DNA of 47,023 bases from CAZAMI01 sp964627805 (GTDB taxonomy: Archaea; Thermoproteota; Thermoprotei_A; Sulfolobales; NBVN01): contig CAZVLA010000010.1 in assembly GCA_964627805.1 (NCBI GenBank), positions 1-47,023 on the forward strand, given 5' to 3'. Within the stretch, counting starts at the first letter, position 1; each line of letters opens with the position of its first letter. Under the pieces are notes generated by a model. The model had not been told where the DNA came from, ran no database searches, and saw only the letters and a program-made list of their open reading frames with translations. The translations under genes were made by a program, and so were the position numbers. Positions 24,403 to 33,504 of this stretch are shown piece by piece.

Positions 24403-27012
24403 TTAGCTACTAACAGTCACTGTAGTCGTTATTGAGCTACCTAACGGCGTCCACTGTGCTAGGCTCTTAAGTATTAGTACCTGTATTGTGTACTGACCAG
24501 CTGCTGTTGGTACCCAACCGAAGCTTACGCTACCGCTCTCGTTAGCACCTAACGGTATTGAGGTAGCTGCTATGTATACAGCGGCACCGCTGCTGTCCCT
24601 TACTATCATGATTGCTGTGAAGGTTACCTTATACGGTGCTGTGTTGGTTAGTGGCACCTCTACTAGCACCATCTTACCTACCTTGGGAGTCATTGAAGCA
24701 CCAGTGGTCGGGTTAACGAAGCTTACGGTCTGTGGCTTAATTGGCTTCTCCACAGTGACACCCACGTGTACAGTTACGGTGAAGGTCTTTGACTTGCTGG
24801 TGCTTGCGTAGTCAGCAGGTAGTGGGTCTGTGTATGATATCTTGATCTCGTCACCTAGCTTGGCGTAGATGTAGCCGGGAGCTACTTGACTATCACTTAT
24901 AGCTACAGTACCAGTGAATACTCCAGTGTCTGGGCCTGTCTCATATAGCGTTACATCAGTACCTATCGGCCAAGTTGTTGAAGTTACATGCACAGTTATG
25001 CTCTGTATAGAGTCTGGGTCATAGTTAGCGTCCGGATCCTTTATCGTTATGTTGATCTTATCACCTACATTGAATGCAGCACCGTTAGCTGGGCTTACGA
25101 ACTTAGCATCGTAGCTTGTGAATCTGAAGGTTGTCTGTATTAACTTTGGCCCGGTTGGCGTGTAGTCATCCTCGTACATCACTATTATATCGCCAGCCTT
25201 GACTAGGTACTGCGCCATAGCGATCCTATCAGTTACTGTAGTGTTACCAGTTGCTCCACAGTATAGCTGCTCCGGCGTTAGTGTTAGCTCAAATACGCCA
25301 GTGTTCGGCCCTGTCTCCGTGGCGGCACTTGGTGGGTGGAACTGGTTACCAGCTACTACTATTAGTATCTTATCAGCTGATATCGTGTCGTTGGTTGCTG
25401 GGTTTACGTTAGCGTCTGGGTCGGTTATCGTTATTGTTACGCTCTCGTATGGTCCATAGACCTTCTTGTTTGTGGTTATAGTTCCCGTGAACTCCTTAAT
25501 GGATATGGTCTGACTGTAACTGTCGCTTAGGAATGAGGTTGCAGTCCCGGGTGTTCTCGGTGACCTCTCGTCAGTGTATGAGACAGTGAATGAGCCTCCA
25601 GGGCTTACTCCGGTTATGTTCTGGCCTATCACTACGTCAGCAACGAATATGCCTGTGTTGTTGCCTGTCTCGGTTAGCGTTATGTATGACTGATCGGCGC
25701 CGGACACGCTTACGTTTATCTCGTCTACTCCGCTAGCGTTTAGGTTCATCTCAGGGTCTACTACCTTGATCTCTACTACGTCGCCGTACTTGACGCTTGT
25801 CGCGTTTACGCTTAGTGATGCTGGATATATCTTAATGTATAACTTCTTAGTTGAACCGCTGTAGTTTAGTAGTACCCAACCGTTAATGAATATCGGGTCA
25901 GTAAGCTTTGACGTGTTTATCTGTATCCATCCCTCATATGTTGAGGTCTCCACCTGGCTTAGCATGTACTTAGCAGTTCCGTTTGAGAATACGTAAGCAG
26001 TACTTACTGAGGTGTTCACGAATAGCCCTGATATCTTAGCGGCTGTACCGTTCCTCATGTAGACGGTGACGTATAGAGGTACTGAGGTTGCTGTGGTGCT
26101 CTTGTCTACTACCTTAACCTTTATGTCTACAGGCTTAGTAGCTGCACTTAATGGTACCTCGCTCCTGTCAGTAGTTATTGTGACTGTTGGTACCTTAACT
26201 ATAGCTAGTTTAGCTGCCACGTAGTAGGCCTCGCTTGATCCTTTATAGGTTGGGATAGTGAAGTTTACTACTAAGTAATCACCTGCCGATAGAGTCAATG
26301 ATGATATGTTTATGTCTCCATAGACTGTGAACTCTCCTGAGTTTACATCGGTCTCGTTGATCTTAACTGTACCTGTTGCTACGGTTGATGGGTTACTCTC
26401 TGTGTACACCCTTACAGTTATTGATGTGTAGTTATCCATGCTTTCTGGGTCGTAGTTAAGGTCTGGAGCCTTTATCTTCCAGTTAGTTACGTTTATGTCC
26501 TTAGCAACCTCTAGGATCTCAGTAGCTGAAGCTACTATACTTGCTGATTGAGCCTTAAATGTTAAGCTGTCTTGCTTACCGTAGGCCGAGATGGTTATTG
26601 TATCACCATCACTTAATACTATTGCCGGGCTTACTGGCTCATAACCATTCGTTAGGTTCTTGTCAGTGTCTACGTAGACTGTACCGTTTGATGCTATGTA
26701 TAGCCATACCCTATAGGTTAACGTAGTGCCTACCCTTGATGCGTTAATTACGTAGTAAGTTGGTGAGCCACCACTTGGTGTGTAGATAAGTATTACACTC
26801 ATAGTGCTACCGGGTATTGACGATGTTATGTCTAGCTGAATGTCTACTCTAACCCACATATTCTTGTATACTGTACCCCAAGCATCTCTTGACGTCGTTA
26901 CGCTCTTAACTACGATGGTTTGTGCACTAGTTGTTATGGGTATCATAGCTAGTGTTGAGAGTACTACTACTGTTATTACGGCTATTGATGCATACTTAAC
27001 TAAGGACCTCAT
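24403..27012 (-). CDS. SlaA-like major S-layer protein
   Basis: The 869-aa secreted protein has a signal peptide (cleavage near TTSAQ, about residue 30). Several Ig-like repeats share an acidic DPD-N-NP/YDP start and an ETG-NTGVF or ETGPDTGVF end; at least four copies are visible. It ends TVTVSS with no membrane helix, so it needs a partner anchor. Asp-rich repeat starts suggest Ca2+ binding; NxS/T sites are plentiful. ATG 27012 has GAGGGTGAT upstream. A TATA-like CTTAAAGC near 27106 would place the transcript start inside the tandem TGTATACA operator. Its base use contains fewer CTTAAG-type words than its neighbours, fitting a highly expressed gene. Confidence 0.83.
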   Translation of the reverse strand: MRSLVKYASIAVITVVVLSTLAMIPITTSAQTIVVKSVTTSRDAWGTVYKNMWVRVDIQLDITSSIPGSTMSVILIYTPSGGSPTYYVINASRVGTTLTYRVWLYIASNGTVYVDTDKNLTNGYEPVSPAIVLSDGDTITISAYGKQDSLTFKAQSASIVASATEILEVAKDINVTNWKIKAPDLNYDPESMDNYTSITVRVYTESNPSTVATGTVKINETDVNSGEFTVYGDINISSLTLSAGDYLVVNFTIPTYKGSSEAYYVAAKLAIVKVPTVTITTDRSEVPLSAATKPVDIKVKVVDKSTTATSVPLYVTVYMRNGTAAKISGLFVNTSVSTAYVFSNGTAKYMLSQVETSTYEGWIQINTSKLTDPIFINGWVLLNYSGSTKKLYIKIYPASLSVNATSVKYGDVVEIKVVDPEMNLNASGVDEINVSVSGADQSYITLTETGNNTGIFVADVVIGQNITGVSPGGSFTVSYTDERSPRTPGTATSFLSDSYSQTISIKEFTGTITTNKKVYGPYESVTITITDPDANVNPATNDTISADKILIVVAGNQFHPPSAATETGPNTGVFELTLTPEQLYCGATGNTTVTDRIAMAQYLVKAGDIIVMYEDDYTPTGPKLIQTTFRFTSYDAKFVSPANGAAFNVGDKINITIKDPDANYDPDSIQSITVHVTSTTWPIGTDVTLYETGPDTGVFTGTVAISDSQVAPGYIYAKLGDEIKISYTDPLPADYASTSKSKTFTVTVHVGVTVEKPIKPQTVSFVNPTTGASMTPKVGKMVLVEVPLTNTAPYKVTFTAIMIVRDSSGAAVYIAATSIPLGANESGSVSFGWVPTAAGQYTIQVLILKSLAQWTPLGSSITTTVTVSS

Positions 27013-27070
27013 TTAATCACCCTCACATACTTACTCTTAGTGGTAGGTACTTAAGGGTTGAGAGCACTAC

Positions 27071-27088
27071 TGTATACAGATGTATACA
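27071..27088. promoter_or_regulatory. tandem TGTATACA palindromes (putative RHH operator)
   Basis: Two perfect 8-bp palindromes, TGTATACA at 27071-27078 and 27081-27088, repeat with an exact 10-bp period, so both face the same side of the helix. They lie between the S-layer operon and the divergent RHH gene pair, and at the predicted S-layer transcription start. Tandem short palindromes at 10-bp spacing are the usual target of cooperatively binding ribbon-helix-helix dimers, making the two adjacent RHH proteins the likely binders. The TATA box of the RHH genes (TTTTATTATTAATG, about 27139-27152) is outside the repeat. Confidence 0.55.
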
Positions 27089-27180
27089 CTACCTTATTAA
27101 GGAGCTTTAAGTAATGGAACTCTGTTCGAGTGTGTGGTTTTATTATTAATGAATGAGTAGTTTTGAGCGGTGCTGGTTGA

Positions 27181-27768
27181 GTGAGTGCTAAGAGGTTCAT
27201 ACCGATATCTGAGTCAGTACTGTCTGTAGCTGTTAAGGTTGCTGAGAAGGTTGGTACTCCATTGAGGGAGTTTATTGAGAGGGTACTTGCTGAGGTTCTT
27301 AGATCTATGCAGTATAGGTCCGACATACTTGAGGTACTAGCGTTGAGTGACTTAATGGATGACTTGAGGAGGATTGGAGGTGCTTTACTACCCTTTACTG
27401 TAGTTAGGGTTGTTATTGAGTCAATGGATGATAGTACCTACGACCAATTAATTAATGAGTTAAGGAGGATGGCTTCCTGGTACGGTATGTTAGTTAAGGT
27501 CAAGAGGGGAGCTGATGTTGATGTACTCAAGCTAGTCCTCTCGGTGTGGTTTCCCGATGCTAACGTAAGCGTAACAACTGACGAGAAAGGCTTAAACCAT
27601 TTAGTACTCTCATCTCCTAACTACTCAGATAGATTAACTAATGCTGCTTCAGTAGTTATTGAGGAGTTATGTAGGTCCTTAGGTATTAATATAGTAAGTA
27701 AGTCAGTTACGCGAGGAGTTGTTAAGGTGGTGATGGGTGGTGGTTCACAGGAAAACCTTAGCTCTTGA
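27181..27768 (+). CDS. ribbon-helix-helix-type regulator with unknown C-terminal domain (1)
   Basis: Residues 1-45 (SAKRFIPISESVLSVAVKVA, then GTPLREFIERVLAEVL) fit a strand-helix-helix RHH DNA-binding unit. The remaining 150 residues form an alpha/beta domain shared in outline with the next gene product, with no known signature. The start is GTG 27181 after GGTGCTGG. Its 3' end overlaps the next gene by 32 bases. It lies divergent to the S-layer operon and next to the pilin-like genes, suggesting control of surface genes. RHH assignment rests on pattern, not on an invariant motif. Confidence 0.62.
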   Translation: MSAKRFIPISESVLSVAVKVAEKVGTPLREFIERVLAEVLRSMQYRSDILEVLALSDLMDDLRRIGGALLPFTVVRVVIESMDDSTYDQLINELRRMASWYGMLVKVKRGADVDVLKLVLSVWFPDANVSVTTDEKGLNHLVLSSPNYSDRLTNAASVVIEELCRSLGINIVSKSVTRGVVKVVMGGGSQENLSS

Positions 27769-28282
27769 TGCTGATTTAATAGATAAGCTTAAGGAGGTAG
27801 CTAAGCGTAGGGGAACTACCTTAAGTAATTACCTAAGGTCACTACTTAGAGAGGCCATCGAGATTGAGGGTAGGGGGTACTACGCACCTAAGGCTTTACG
27901 TGAGAGGAAGTATGAATACTTACTCATGAATTTAGGATTTGTTTACGTACCTAAGGAATTAGTTGGACGTAGTAATGATGCAGTAGTGAGTAGCGTTAGT
28001 GAGAGGCTAGGATCTGTAATGCGGGAGCTAGGTATTGACTTAATTGAATTGATTGACCTTCTAAGCAGTAGTTGTAGTAACGTAATTAGTGAGTCTAGGA
28101 AGATTGTCATCTTGACACTACCCAACTCCGCCGAGTACTTAATAGCTAAGCTGATTGCAGGTATAGCTAAATCAGCGGGGTTGAAGGTTAAGGATGAGGG
28201 TGCCTTAGTAACTATTGAGATACCCAGTGAGGAATTAAGTAAGAAGTTAAGTGAGTTTAGTTCCAGGAGAAGAAGGAGGTAA
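27737..28282 (+). CDS. ribbon-helix-helix-type regulator with unknown C-terminal domain (2)
   Basis: The 181-aa protein has a clearer RHH N-terminus: HRKTLALDADLIDKLKEVA followed by RGTTLSNYLRSLLREAI, matching the CopG/MetJ-like layout of beta strand, helix, turn and helix. A helical middle and an alpha/beta C-terminal part (KIVILTLPNSAEYLIAKLI) resemble the preceding gene product, so the two are probably ancient paralogues that could form a heteromer. It ends with an Arg-rich tail (RRRRR). It overlaps the upstream gene by 32 bases and converges on the 672-aa pilin-like gene seven bases away. Confidence 0.72.
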   Translation: MVVHRKTLALDADLIDKLKEVAKRRGTTLSNYLRSLLREAIEIEGRGYYAPKALRERKYEYLLMNLGFVYVPKELVGRSNDAVVSSVSERLGSVMRELGIDLIELIDLLSSSCSNVISESRKIVILTLPNSAEYLIAKLIAGIAKSAGLKVKDEGALVTIEIPSEELSKKLSEFSSRRRRR

Positions 28283-28288
28283 ATTGAC

Positions 28289-30307
28289 TTAACTATTAAT
28301 TAGGCTGTTGATTATATCTTCATAATTAATTAAAGCTAGGAGTGGCTCTGAGTTACTGTCGTAGTAAATTTTAAGTAATGAGGAATTACTGACTACCGTT
28401 AGTTGTTCAGTATCTTCATAAGTAAACTGTACTGTATAGTCTGTGTATTCCTTATCAGTAACTGATAATGTTCCTGATAACGAAAATGACTCGTCGACAC
28501 TATCGTAATTTGTTGAGACCTTAAGTCCTAGAGTACATGAACCACTAGAATCTAGCCTTACATATGCTAGGTTATTCTGTAAGTTCGTACCTACGTAGAA
28601 CCATCCAAAACTTAACGTTTGACAAGGATACTCTGGTGTTATGATTATTTTGTACTTAGCACCGCTAGGTACTCCTACGTACTTAACAAATACACCATAA
28701 TTATCTGGCCATATGGTGTCTTCCTTACCTCGGAACTTGTGTATGAAGTCGTACTTAATACCTACATTTATCGTTCCGTTAGTTAGTACTTCAACATACC
28801 TGTAAGTTGATGACCTTATAGTGTAGTTATAGACAACATGAGATAATGAAGCTACATCTATCTTAGTATTTAATGACGTATAGAGCGGTACTTCGGATGT
28901 GGTAGGTTGATCAACAACGTACTTCACTATGTAATTACCTAAAGAGCTTAAGTTAATCCAGTAAACCCTTAAGTATGGATCATTGCTTACGTAATTACTT
29001 ACTTCATGAGCCTTAATGACTGTTCCGTTAGGTAAGGTTATAAGTGGTATTAGGTTAGGTATAGGTGATGTAATCAGTAGTGGCTTGTTGAGGAGTGCTG
29101 AGTTATTAATTGCTACGTTTAACTCCTTAGTTATGTTTAAGATTGCTAGAGTTAGGTTTAGGTAGTTAATGTTCGTAGGTATTGACGTATGAGTTAATGC
29201 GATATTAGCACCAACTAGAGCTACTACATAATCTATGGTGTATGGTATGTAATTGAATATTATTGATGAGTTAAGGTCAATCTCAAATACCTTATAAGAT
29301 GTACTGACTACACAGCCGCTATTTGTGTAATACAGACTTGCTGATGTGCTCAATGTCGTATAATTTATGGTATATAACGACCTAGCTACTGAGTTAATTA
29401 ATTGATCACTATACATTACCGAACCTCCATTAGTTACTAGGTAAGTCCTTAGGAAGTCAGTGGGGAGTACCACGTAAGTTATAGGAGTTACTGTTGCTGT
29501 AACTGAGTACGAGGTAATTGTAGGTGAGCAATACGTAGGGTTTAAACCTACGTATATAGCGAATCTCTGAACTACGTTACTGTATCTACTAAGTAATATC
29601 GGTATGAATACTTGAATCGTTGAACCGTTGCCTAAATCAGATACCGAAATATTGAGTAAGTCATACCTCGGTTTGTAAATAACGAAGTACTTACTTACTA
29701 CTTCATCACTTAACTTACTAACTTGTGCGTACAGATCAGGCACGTAGTTAGCATATGGTGAGTAAGTACTTCCGGGTATCGGGTTTGCTATGAATGATGC
29801 TTCATCCCTTAGTAGTCCAGCAACTACGTATGGTCTTAGGTAACTGCCAGGTATTACCTCCTTACTACCTACACTATTATTTCCGATGCTACTTATTAAA
29901 TCCTTAAGGTTATCCTCATCAATTACAAGGAATCTACCATTACACACTACTACTATTTTTCCTCCACTATCAACAATGCTTGAAACCGTACTTAAAGACA
30001 TTAGATTAAGTGTTGAGTTATATGTAGATACTTCACCAATAATGTCTTTAAAGGTTCCGTTAGGAAATAACGCGTAAACTCCGTAAACATTTATGGGTGG
30101 TTCATTACTTACTAACTTAATACTCTCATTACTAACGACCATGTCTATGTCTCTACTAACATTCTTGATTACCTTACTAACGTTACTTAAGCTGTTCGCT
30201 ATTTTGCTCATTGCCTCATCTCTTATTATTATAAAGGAAGTTATTAATGATGTAAGAACTATTACACTCATGAGTAGGGCTGACATAGTTGATAGTGATG
30301 CCTTCAT
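28289..30307 (-). CDS. large surface protein with pilin-like N-terminal helix, 672 aa
   Basis: The protein begins MKASLSTMSALLMSVIVLTS, a single hydrophobic helix with little positive charge before it, like the N-terminal core of archaeal type IV pilins. A helical stalk (about 30-60) and about 600 residues rich in Ser, Thr, Tyr, Asn and Val with many NxS/T sites follow, as expected for a glycosylated beta-rich extracellular domain. No second membrane segment is seen. It follows the 130-aa pilin-like gene by four bases. A minor pilin or adhesin tip is the most natural guess; no family signature was recognised. Confidence 0.65.
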   Translation of the reverse strand: MKASLSTMSALLMSVIVLTSLITSFIIIRDEAMSKIANSLSNVSKVIKNVSRDIDMVVSNESIKLVSNEPPINVYGVYALFPNGTFKDIIGEVSTYNSTLNLMSLSTVSSIVDSGGKIVVVCNGRFLVIDEDNLKDLISSIGNNSVGSKEVIPGSYLRPYVVAGLLRDEASFIANPIPGSTYSPYANYVPDLYAQVSKLSDEVVSKYFVIYKPRYDLLNISVSDLGNGSTIQVFIPILLSRYSNVVQRFAIYVGLNPTYCSPTITSYSVTATVTPITYVVLPTDFLRTYLVTNGGSVMYSDQLINSVARSLYTINYTTLSTSASLYYTNSGCVVSTSYKVFEIDLNSSIIFNYIPYTIDYVVALVGANIALTHTSIPTNINYLNLTLAILNITKELNVAINNSALLNKPLLITSPIPNLIPLITLPNGTVIKAHEVSNYVSNDPYLRVYWINLSSLGNYIVKYVVDQPTTSEVPLYTSLNTKIDVASLSHVVYNYTIRSSTYRYVEVLTNGTINVGIKYDFIHKFRGKEDTIWPDNYGVFVKYVGVPSGAKYKIIITPEYPCQTLSFGWFYVGTNLQNNLAYVRLDSSGSCTLGLKVSTNYDSVDESFSLSGTLSVTDKEYTDYTVQFTYEDTEQLTVVSNSSLLKIYYDSNSEPLLALINYEDIINSLINS

Positions 30308-30311
30308 GCAA

Positions 30312-30704
30312 TCACCCCATTATTTCAGGCTTAAGTATTATTGTTGAGTTACAGATAATTACTGCGTCATGAATTACTGCATTGATTCTCAAAATCGTGG
30401 TTTGTGATTGATTGAGGAGTACTGTAGTAATTACTGATGTGGTGTTAATTACTGAACACTTACATACAGAGGATCCGTGGTTATTAAGTATTAAGTATGT
30501 GTAAGAACCTACGTGAATTAAGGCTGCCGAAACTGAGAGACATTCAACAGAATTACCTGCTGATTTACTAATGTTCATCTTTAGATCCTTAGTTAGGTTT
30601 ATTGAGTAGACCACAGCTCCTGTACCTATACTGATTACTACAGCAGTCATTAGCAAGTCGATTAGGAGGTTTGAGATTCCTCTATGTAGTATTAGGTACC
30701 TCAT
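30312..30704 (-). CDS. type IV pilin-like protein, 130 aa
   Basis: After a short basic leader, MRYLILHRGISNLLIDLLMT, a hydrophobic helix (to about residue 33) leads to a small secreted beta domain with three or four Cys (SVECLS, SVCKCSV, IICNST). The RGISN-LL pattern resembles the class III signal and helix of archaeal pilins, with possible PibD-type cleavage after Gly or Arg. No assembly ATPase or platform gene (FlaI/FlaJ type) is in the window, so assembly would depend on distant genes. TTTTATAAA about 26 bases before the ATG implies a nearly leaderless mRNA. Confidence 0.65.
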   Translation of the reverse strand: MRYLILHRGISNLLIDLLMTAVVISIGTGAVVYSINLTKDLKMNISKSAGNSVECLSVSAALIHVGSYTYLILNNHGSSVCKCSVINTTSVITTVLLNQSQTTILRINAVIHDAVIICNSTIILKPEIMG

Positions 30705-30727
30705 TTAAGCCCCGTAGGTTATGGGGG

Positions 30728-30736
30728 TTTATAAAA
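30728..30736 (-). promoter_or_regulatory. TATA box of the pilin-like operon
   Basis: On the minus strand TTTTATAAA occurs 24-32 bases before the ATG at 30704. With the normal archaeal distance to the transcription start this gives a leader of only about two bases. It separates the pilin pair from the upstream ABC module as its own transcription unit. Confidence 0.5.
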
Positions 30737-30788
30737 TGTTCTTGAATGCCTAAGGTAATTCAATCTATGAGGTATTTTTACGTGTATC

Positions 30789-31478
30789 CTACCCTGAGAT
30801 TTCCTTTAATTTGCCGTCTACTAGGTTCATTGACCTATCCATGAAGTCAAGCAGTCTCGGGTCATGTGTTACTATTATTACTGTTGTGTCGAAGTCATCC
30901 TTTATTCTCCTAAATAACTCAGCTACCTTTACCGCGTTTTCCCAGTCGAGGTTAGCTGTTGGTTCATCAGCTAGAAGCGCTGATGGTGTAGTTACTAATG
31001 CTCTAGCAATAGCTACTCTCTGCCTCTCACCACCGCTTAGCTTAGATACCTTAATTCTTGATTTACTAAGTAATCCTATGTACTCAAGTACTTCACTAAC
31101 CTTTACCTCCCTAACATCCTTAGGTATACCAGCAAGTAGGAGTGGCATCTCAACATTCTCCCAAACGGTTAGTTCCTCAATTAGTCCGTAGTCTTGAGGT
31201 ATGTAACTAACTATGGTATTCCTCAGCATCGCTAGGCCTAACTCATCAAGCATGTTTAAGTTATACCCATCAACAACTACCTCACCTCTATCCGGCCTTT
31301 CGAGACCAGCTATTATCCTCAATAACGTAGTCTTACCTGCTCCACTAGGTCCGTGAATACCTACTATCTCCTTCTTGTAAAACTCAGCGTTAACACCCCT
31401 TAATACGTAATTCACCGTACTACCTACTCTGTAGCCTTTCCACACATCCCTTAATAGAATAACTATCTCACTACTCAT
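30789..31478 (-). CDS. LolD/MacB-type ABC transporter ATPase
   Basis: The 229-aa ATPase has Walker A GPSGAGKTT, Q-loop PQDYG, signature LSGGERQRVAIARAL, Walker B ALLADEPTANLD and H-loop THDPR. The DEPTANLD form and length are typical of the MacB/LolD/FtsE branch, which drives mechanotransmission or export rather than import. It is the last gene of a minus-strand run with two membrane proteins, nine bases after the 147-aa gene. The substrate is unknown; neighbouring surface proteins are candidates. Confidence 0.9.
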   Translation of the reverse strand: MSSEIVILLRDVWKGYRVGSTVNYVLRGVNAEFYKKEIVGIHGPSGAGKTTLLRIIAGLERPDRGEVVVDGYNLNMLDELGLAMLRNTIVSYIPQDYGLIEELTVWENVEMPLLLAGIPKDVREVKVSEVLEYIGLLSKSRIKVSKLSGGERQRVAIARALVTTPSALLADEPTANLDWENAVKVAELFRRIKDDFDTTVIIVTHDPRLLDFMDRSMNLVDGKLKEISG

Positions 31479-31487
31479 AGCGCTACC

Positions 31488-31931
31488 TCACATCACTAAC
31501 CTTATAACACCTCTCTTAACAGCATTTAAATAAGTCTTAAGTACAGCTACATCGCAAAGAAGCACGGTCATCAGAACAAACAAAATTAAGGTTGCGTCAT
31601 GACTTAACGTATAGTACACTACATAAGGTGCTGAGTATATTAGGGCATATATTAATGATGCTATTATTATGGCATTATTAAAGAATTTAGGACTCGCACC
31701 CACGATAAGCCCTGAGTTGAAGAATTGCGTGATCCTATCCTCATCAATTACTAGTGACGTTAGTGCCGTAGGTAGAACCATTAAGTATAGCAAGTAGGTA
31801 CTAACTCTCTCATAAGTCAGAATTACTAGAAGCGTCATGAGTATAGATGACACAATAGCTGTATACAGACCCCTACCCCTTACTAACACCTTAAATACTA
31901 TACCGTAAGCTCCTAACCCATCTATATCCAT
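31488..31931 (-). CDS. four-helix membrane protein of ABC module, 147 aa
   Basis: The 147-aa protein has about four hydrophobic helices and short charged loops, starting MDIDGLGAYGIVFKVLVRGR. The N-terminal YGIVFKVLVRGRG segment resembles the coupling region before the first helix in ABC permeases, suggesting a half-size permease. It overlaps the 526-aa gene by 10 bases and precedes the ATPase by nine, so the three form a tight unit. No family name can be given with confidence. Confidence 0.6.
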   Translation of the reverse strand: MDIDGLGAYGIVFKVLVRGRGLYTAIVSSILMTLLVILTYERVSTYLLYLMVLPTALTSLVIDEDRITQFFNSGLIVGASPKFFNNAIIIASLIYALIYSAPYVVYYTLSHDATLILFVLMTVLLCDVAVLKTYLNAVKRGVIRLVM

Positions 31932-33502
31932 GACTTAACACCACCTATAATTCTTGATATAGCCAATGACAGCATAGTATTCATTACGCTCTCAGAAATC
32001 TCTTCAATACTCCATACGTAGGACGTTATATGAAGCCTTAATTTACCGCCATCAATACTAGCTATTATATTCAAATCCAGTCCAGAACCCCAGCACTCAA
32101 CATACCTTACCCTAGAGTGTATTACTAACTCACCATCAGTAACTTGCGCCTCAAACTCCTCAGTCTCGAAGAACTCATTAGTAACTATTGACTTCTTAAT
32201 CACGTCCCTAATTGTCTCAATACTTACACTACTCTTAGGTAACTTAAGTAGTAAACTATACCTTCGAGTTACTGGTGTATAGACGTCGGTTCTTAACTCC
32301 TTAAACTTAAGTCTATTCATTAAGTAAAGCGTAGATGTGACCCATGAGGTACTTAGAGTAATTAGTGAGTTTAAGACAGAGACACTACCATATACATTAA
32401 CTATATACGGTATTACTGATATGGATACCACAGCAACCATGGTACTCGTTAGTATAAATGATATTATGGGTACAGTCCACGTAGGTAACCCTACTAACGA
32501 TAACCTATAGTAAATCTTACTTAGGTAGGGCGTCAATGAAGTTAGGGAAACTATTATCATGAGTGAGGCCATAATTGACGTTAATAAAGCTACGGTCACG
32601 GACCTTAGTGTAGGTATATACACCTTACTAATTACGTATTTACTTCCGTTAATACATAACCAGATGGAACGTATCAAATTACTAAGTCGTGATTTCAGTA
32701 AGTTACTAATGATGCGGTTAATTGTCTCTGAATCTGCATAATCACACCTAATAGTTATTACGAAGTCGGTTATAGAATTCCTTATTAATTCCTTAATAAC
32801 CTTAGGTAGGCTCTCATTAGAGAAAATAATTACCGTCTGAGGAGGGGGTAACACAGGCTTCGTACCTATGTAGGATTGTATAGGTAGTAGAGGAGTATCT
32901 GTAGGTAACTTAAGATTAAGTATTTCCTCACTACTTAAGCAACATAACCCATTCTTAACTAAGGTCCTCCCACCACAGACCTTGATTACGTAGCAATGAA
33001 TATTAACTAGTTTCTTGAGTAGTTTCTTAGGTAGTACGATTACCACATAATACCTACCTAAGTTGCCTAAGTCTACGGGTTCATTAAGTAATTTACGATA
33101 TATATAGTAATAACTCACACAATCACTGCTTACTCCAAATACTTTACGTAGGCAGTCATCAATGAATACTCTGTTAACTTCTTTACTGAGCTCAATCATT
33201 AATGTAGGTGAATTAGCACTACATACGCCGATATTATGTACCTCTGGGATTGCGGTTACTGCCTGAGCTGATATTAACGTGAATATTATTAGTGACGCTA
33301 TAGCTATAATTACTGCAGGCCTCATTAACGTCACTTTAATTACTTTCACTATGGCTAAGAACCTACTGAATCTACTTAATAACTTAATACCTACCTCGAG
33401 TTTACTTAGTTTAGCTTCTATTCTTAAGGACTTAATCAGTACCGTTAAGACTATGGTAAGTACTACTACGTACGTTAGTATCATCAGTGCTGTGTAGATC
33501 AT
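31922..33502 (-). CDS. MacB/FtsX-like membrane protein with extracellular domain, 526 aa
   Basis: Helices lie near residues 1-25 and 62-85. They are followed by an outside domain of about 210 residues with several Cys (GVCSANS, DDCLRKVFGVSSDC, VKNGLCCLS), then three helices (about 300-395) and a C-terminal alpha/beta domain. The helix, large outer domain, three helices layout recalls MacB/FtsX permeases. With the LolD-type ATPase it likely forms a mechanotransmission or export complex. It lies two bases after the OPT-family gene. Confidence 0.6.
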   Translation of the reverse strand: MIYTALMILTYVVVLTIVLTVLIKSLRIEAKLSKLEVGIKLLSRFSRFLAIVKVIKVTLMRPAVIIAIASLIIFTLISAQAVTAIPEVHNIGVCSANSPTLMIELSKEVNRVFIDDCLRKVFGVSSDCVSYYYIYRKLLNEPVDLGNLGRYYVVIVLPKKLLKKLVNIHCYVIKVCGGRTLVKNGLCCLSSEEILNLKLPTDTPLLPIQSYIGTKPVLPPPQTVIIFSNESLPKVIKELIRNSITDFVITIRCDYADSETINRIISNLLKSRLSNLIRSIWLCINGSKYVISKVYIPTLRSVTVALLTSIMASLMIIVSLTSLTPYLSKIYYRLSLVGLPTWTVPIISFILTSTMVAVVSISVIPYIVNVYGSVSVLNSLITLSTSWVTSTLYLMNRLKFKELRTDVYTPVTRRYSLLLKLPKSSVSIETIRDVIKKSIVTNEFFETEEFEAQVTDGELVIHSRVRYVECWGSGLDLNIIASIDGGKLRLHITSYVWSIEEISESVMNTMLSLAISRIIGGVKSWI

Positions 33503-33504
33503 AC

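Noticed and set aside
30312..30704. Archaellin (flagellin) call for the pilin-like gene
   Set aside because: Length, Cys content and the absence of archaellum genes nearby favour a pilin-like protein over archaellin.
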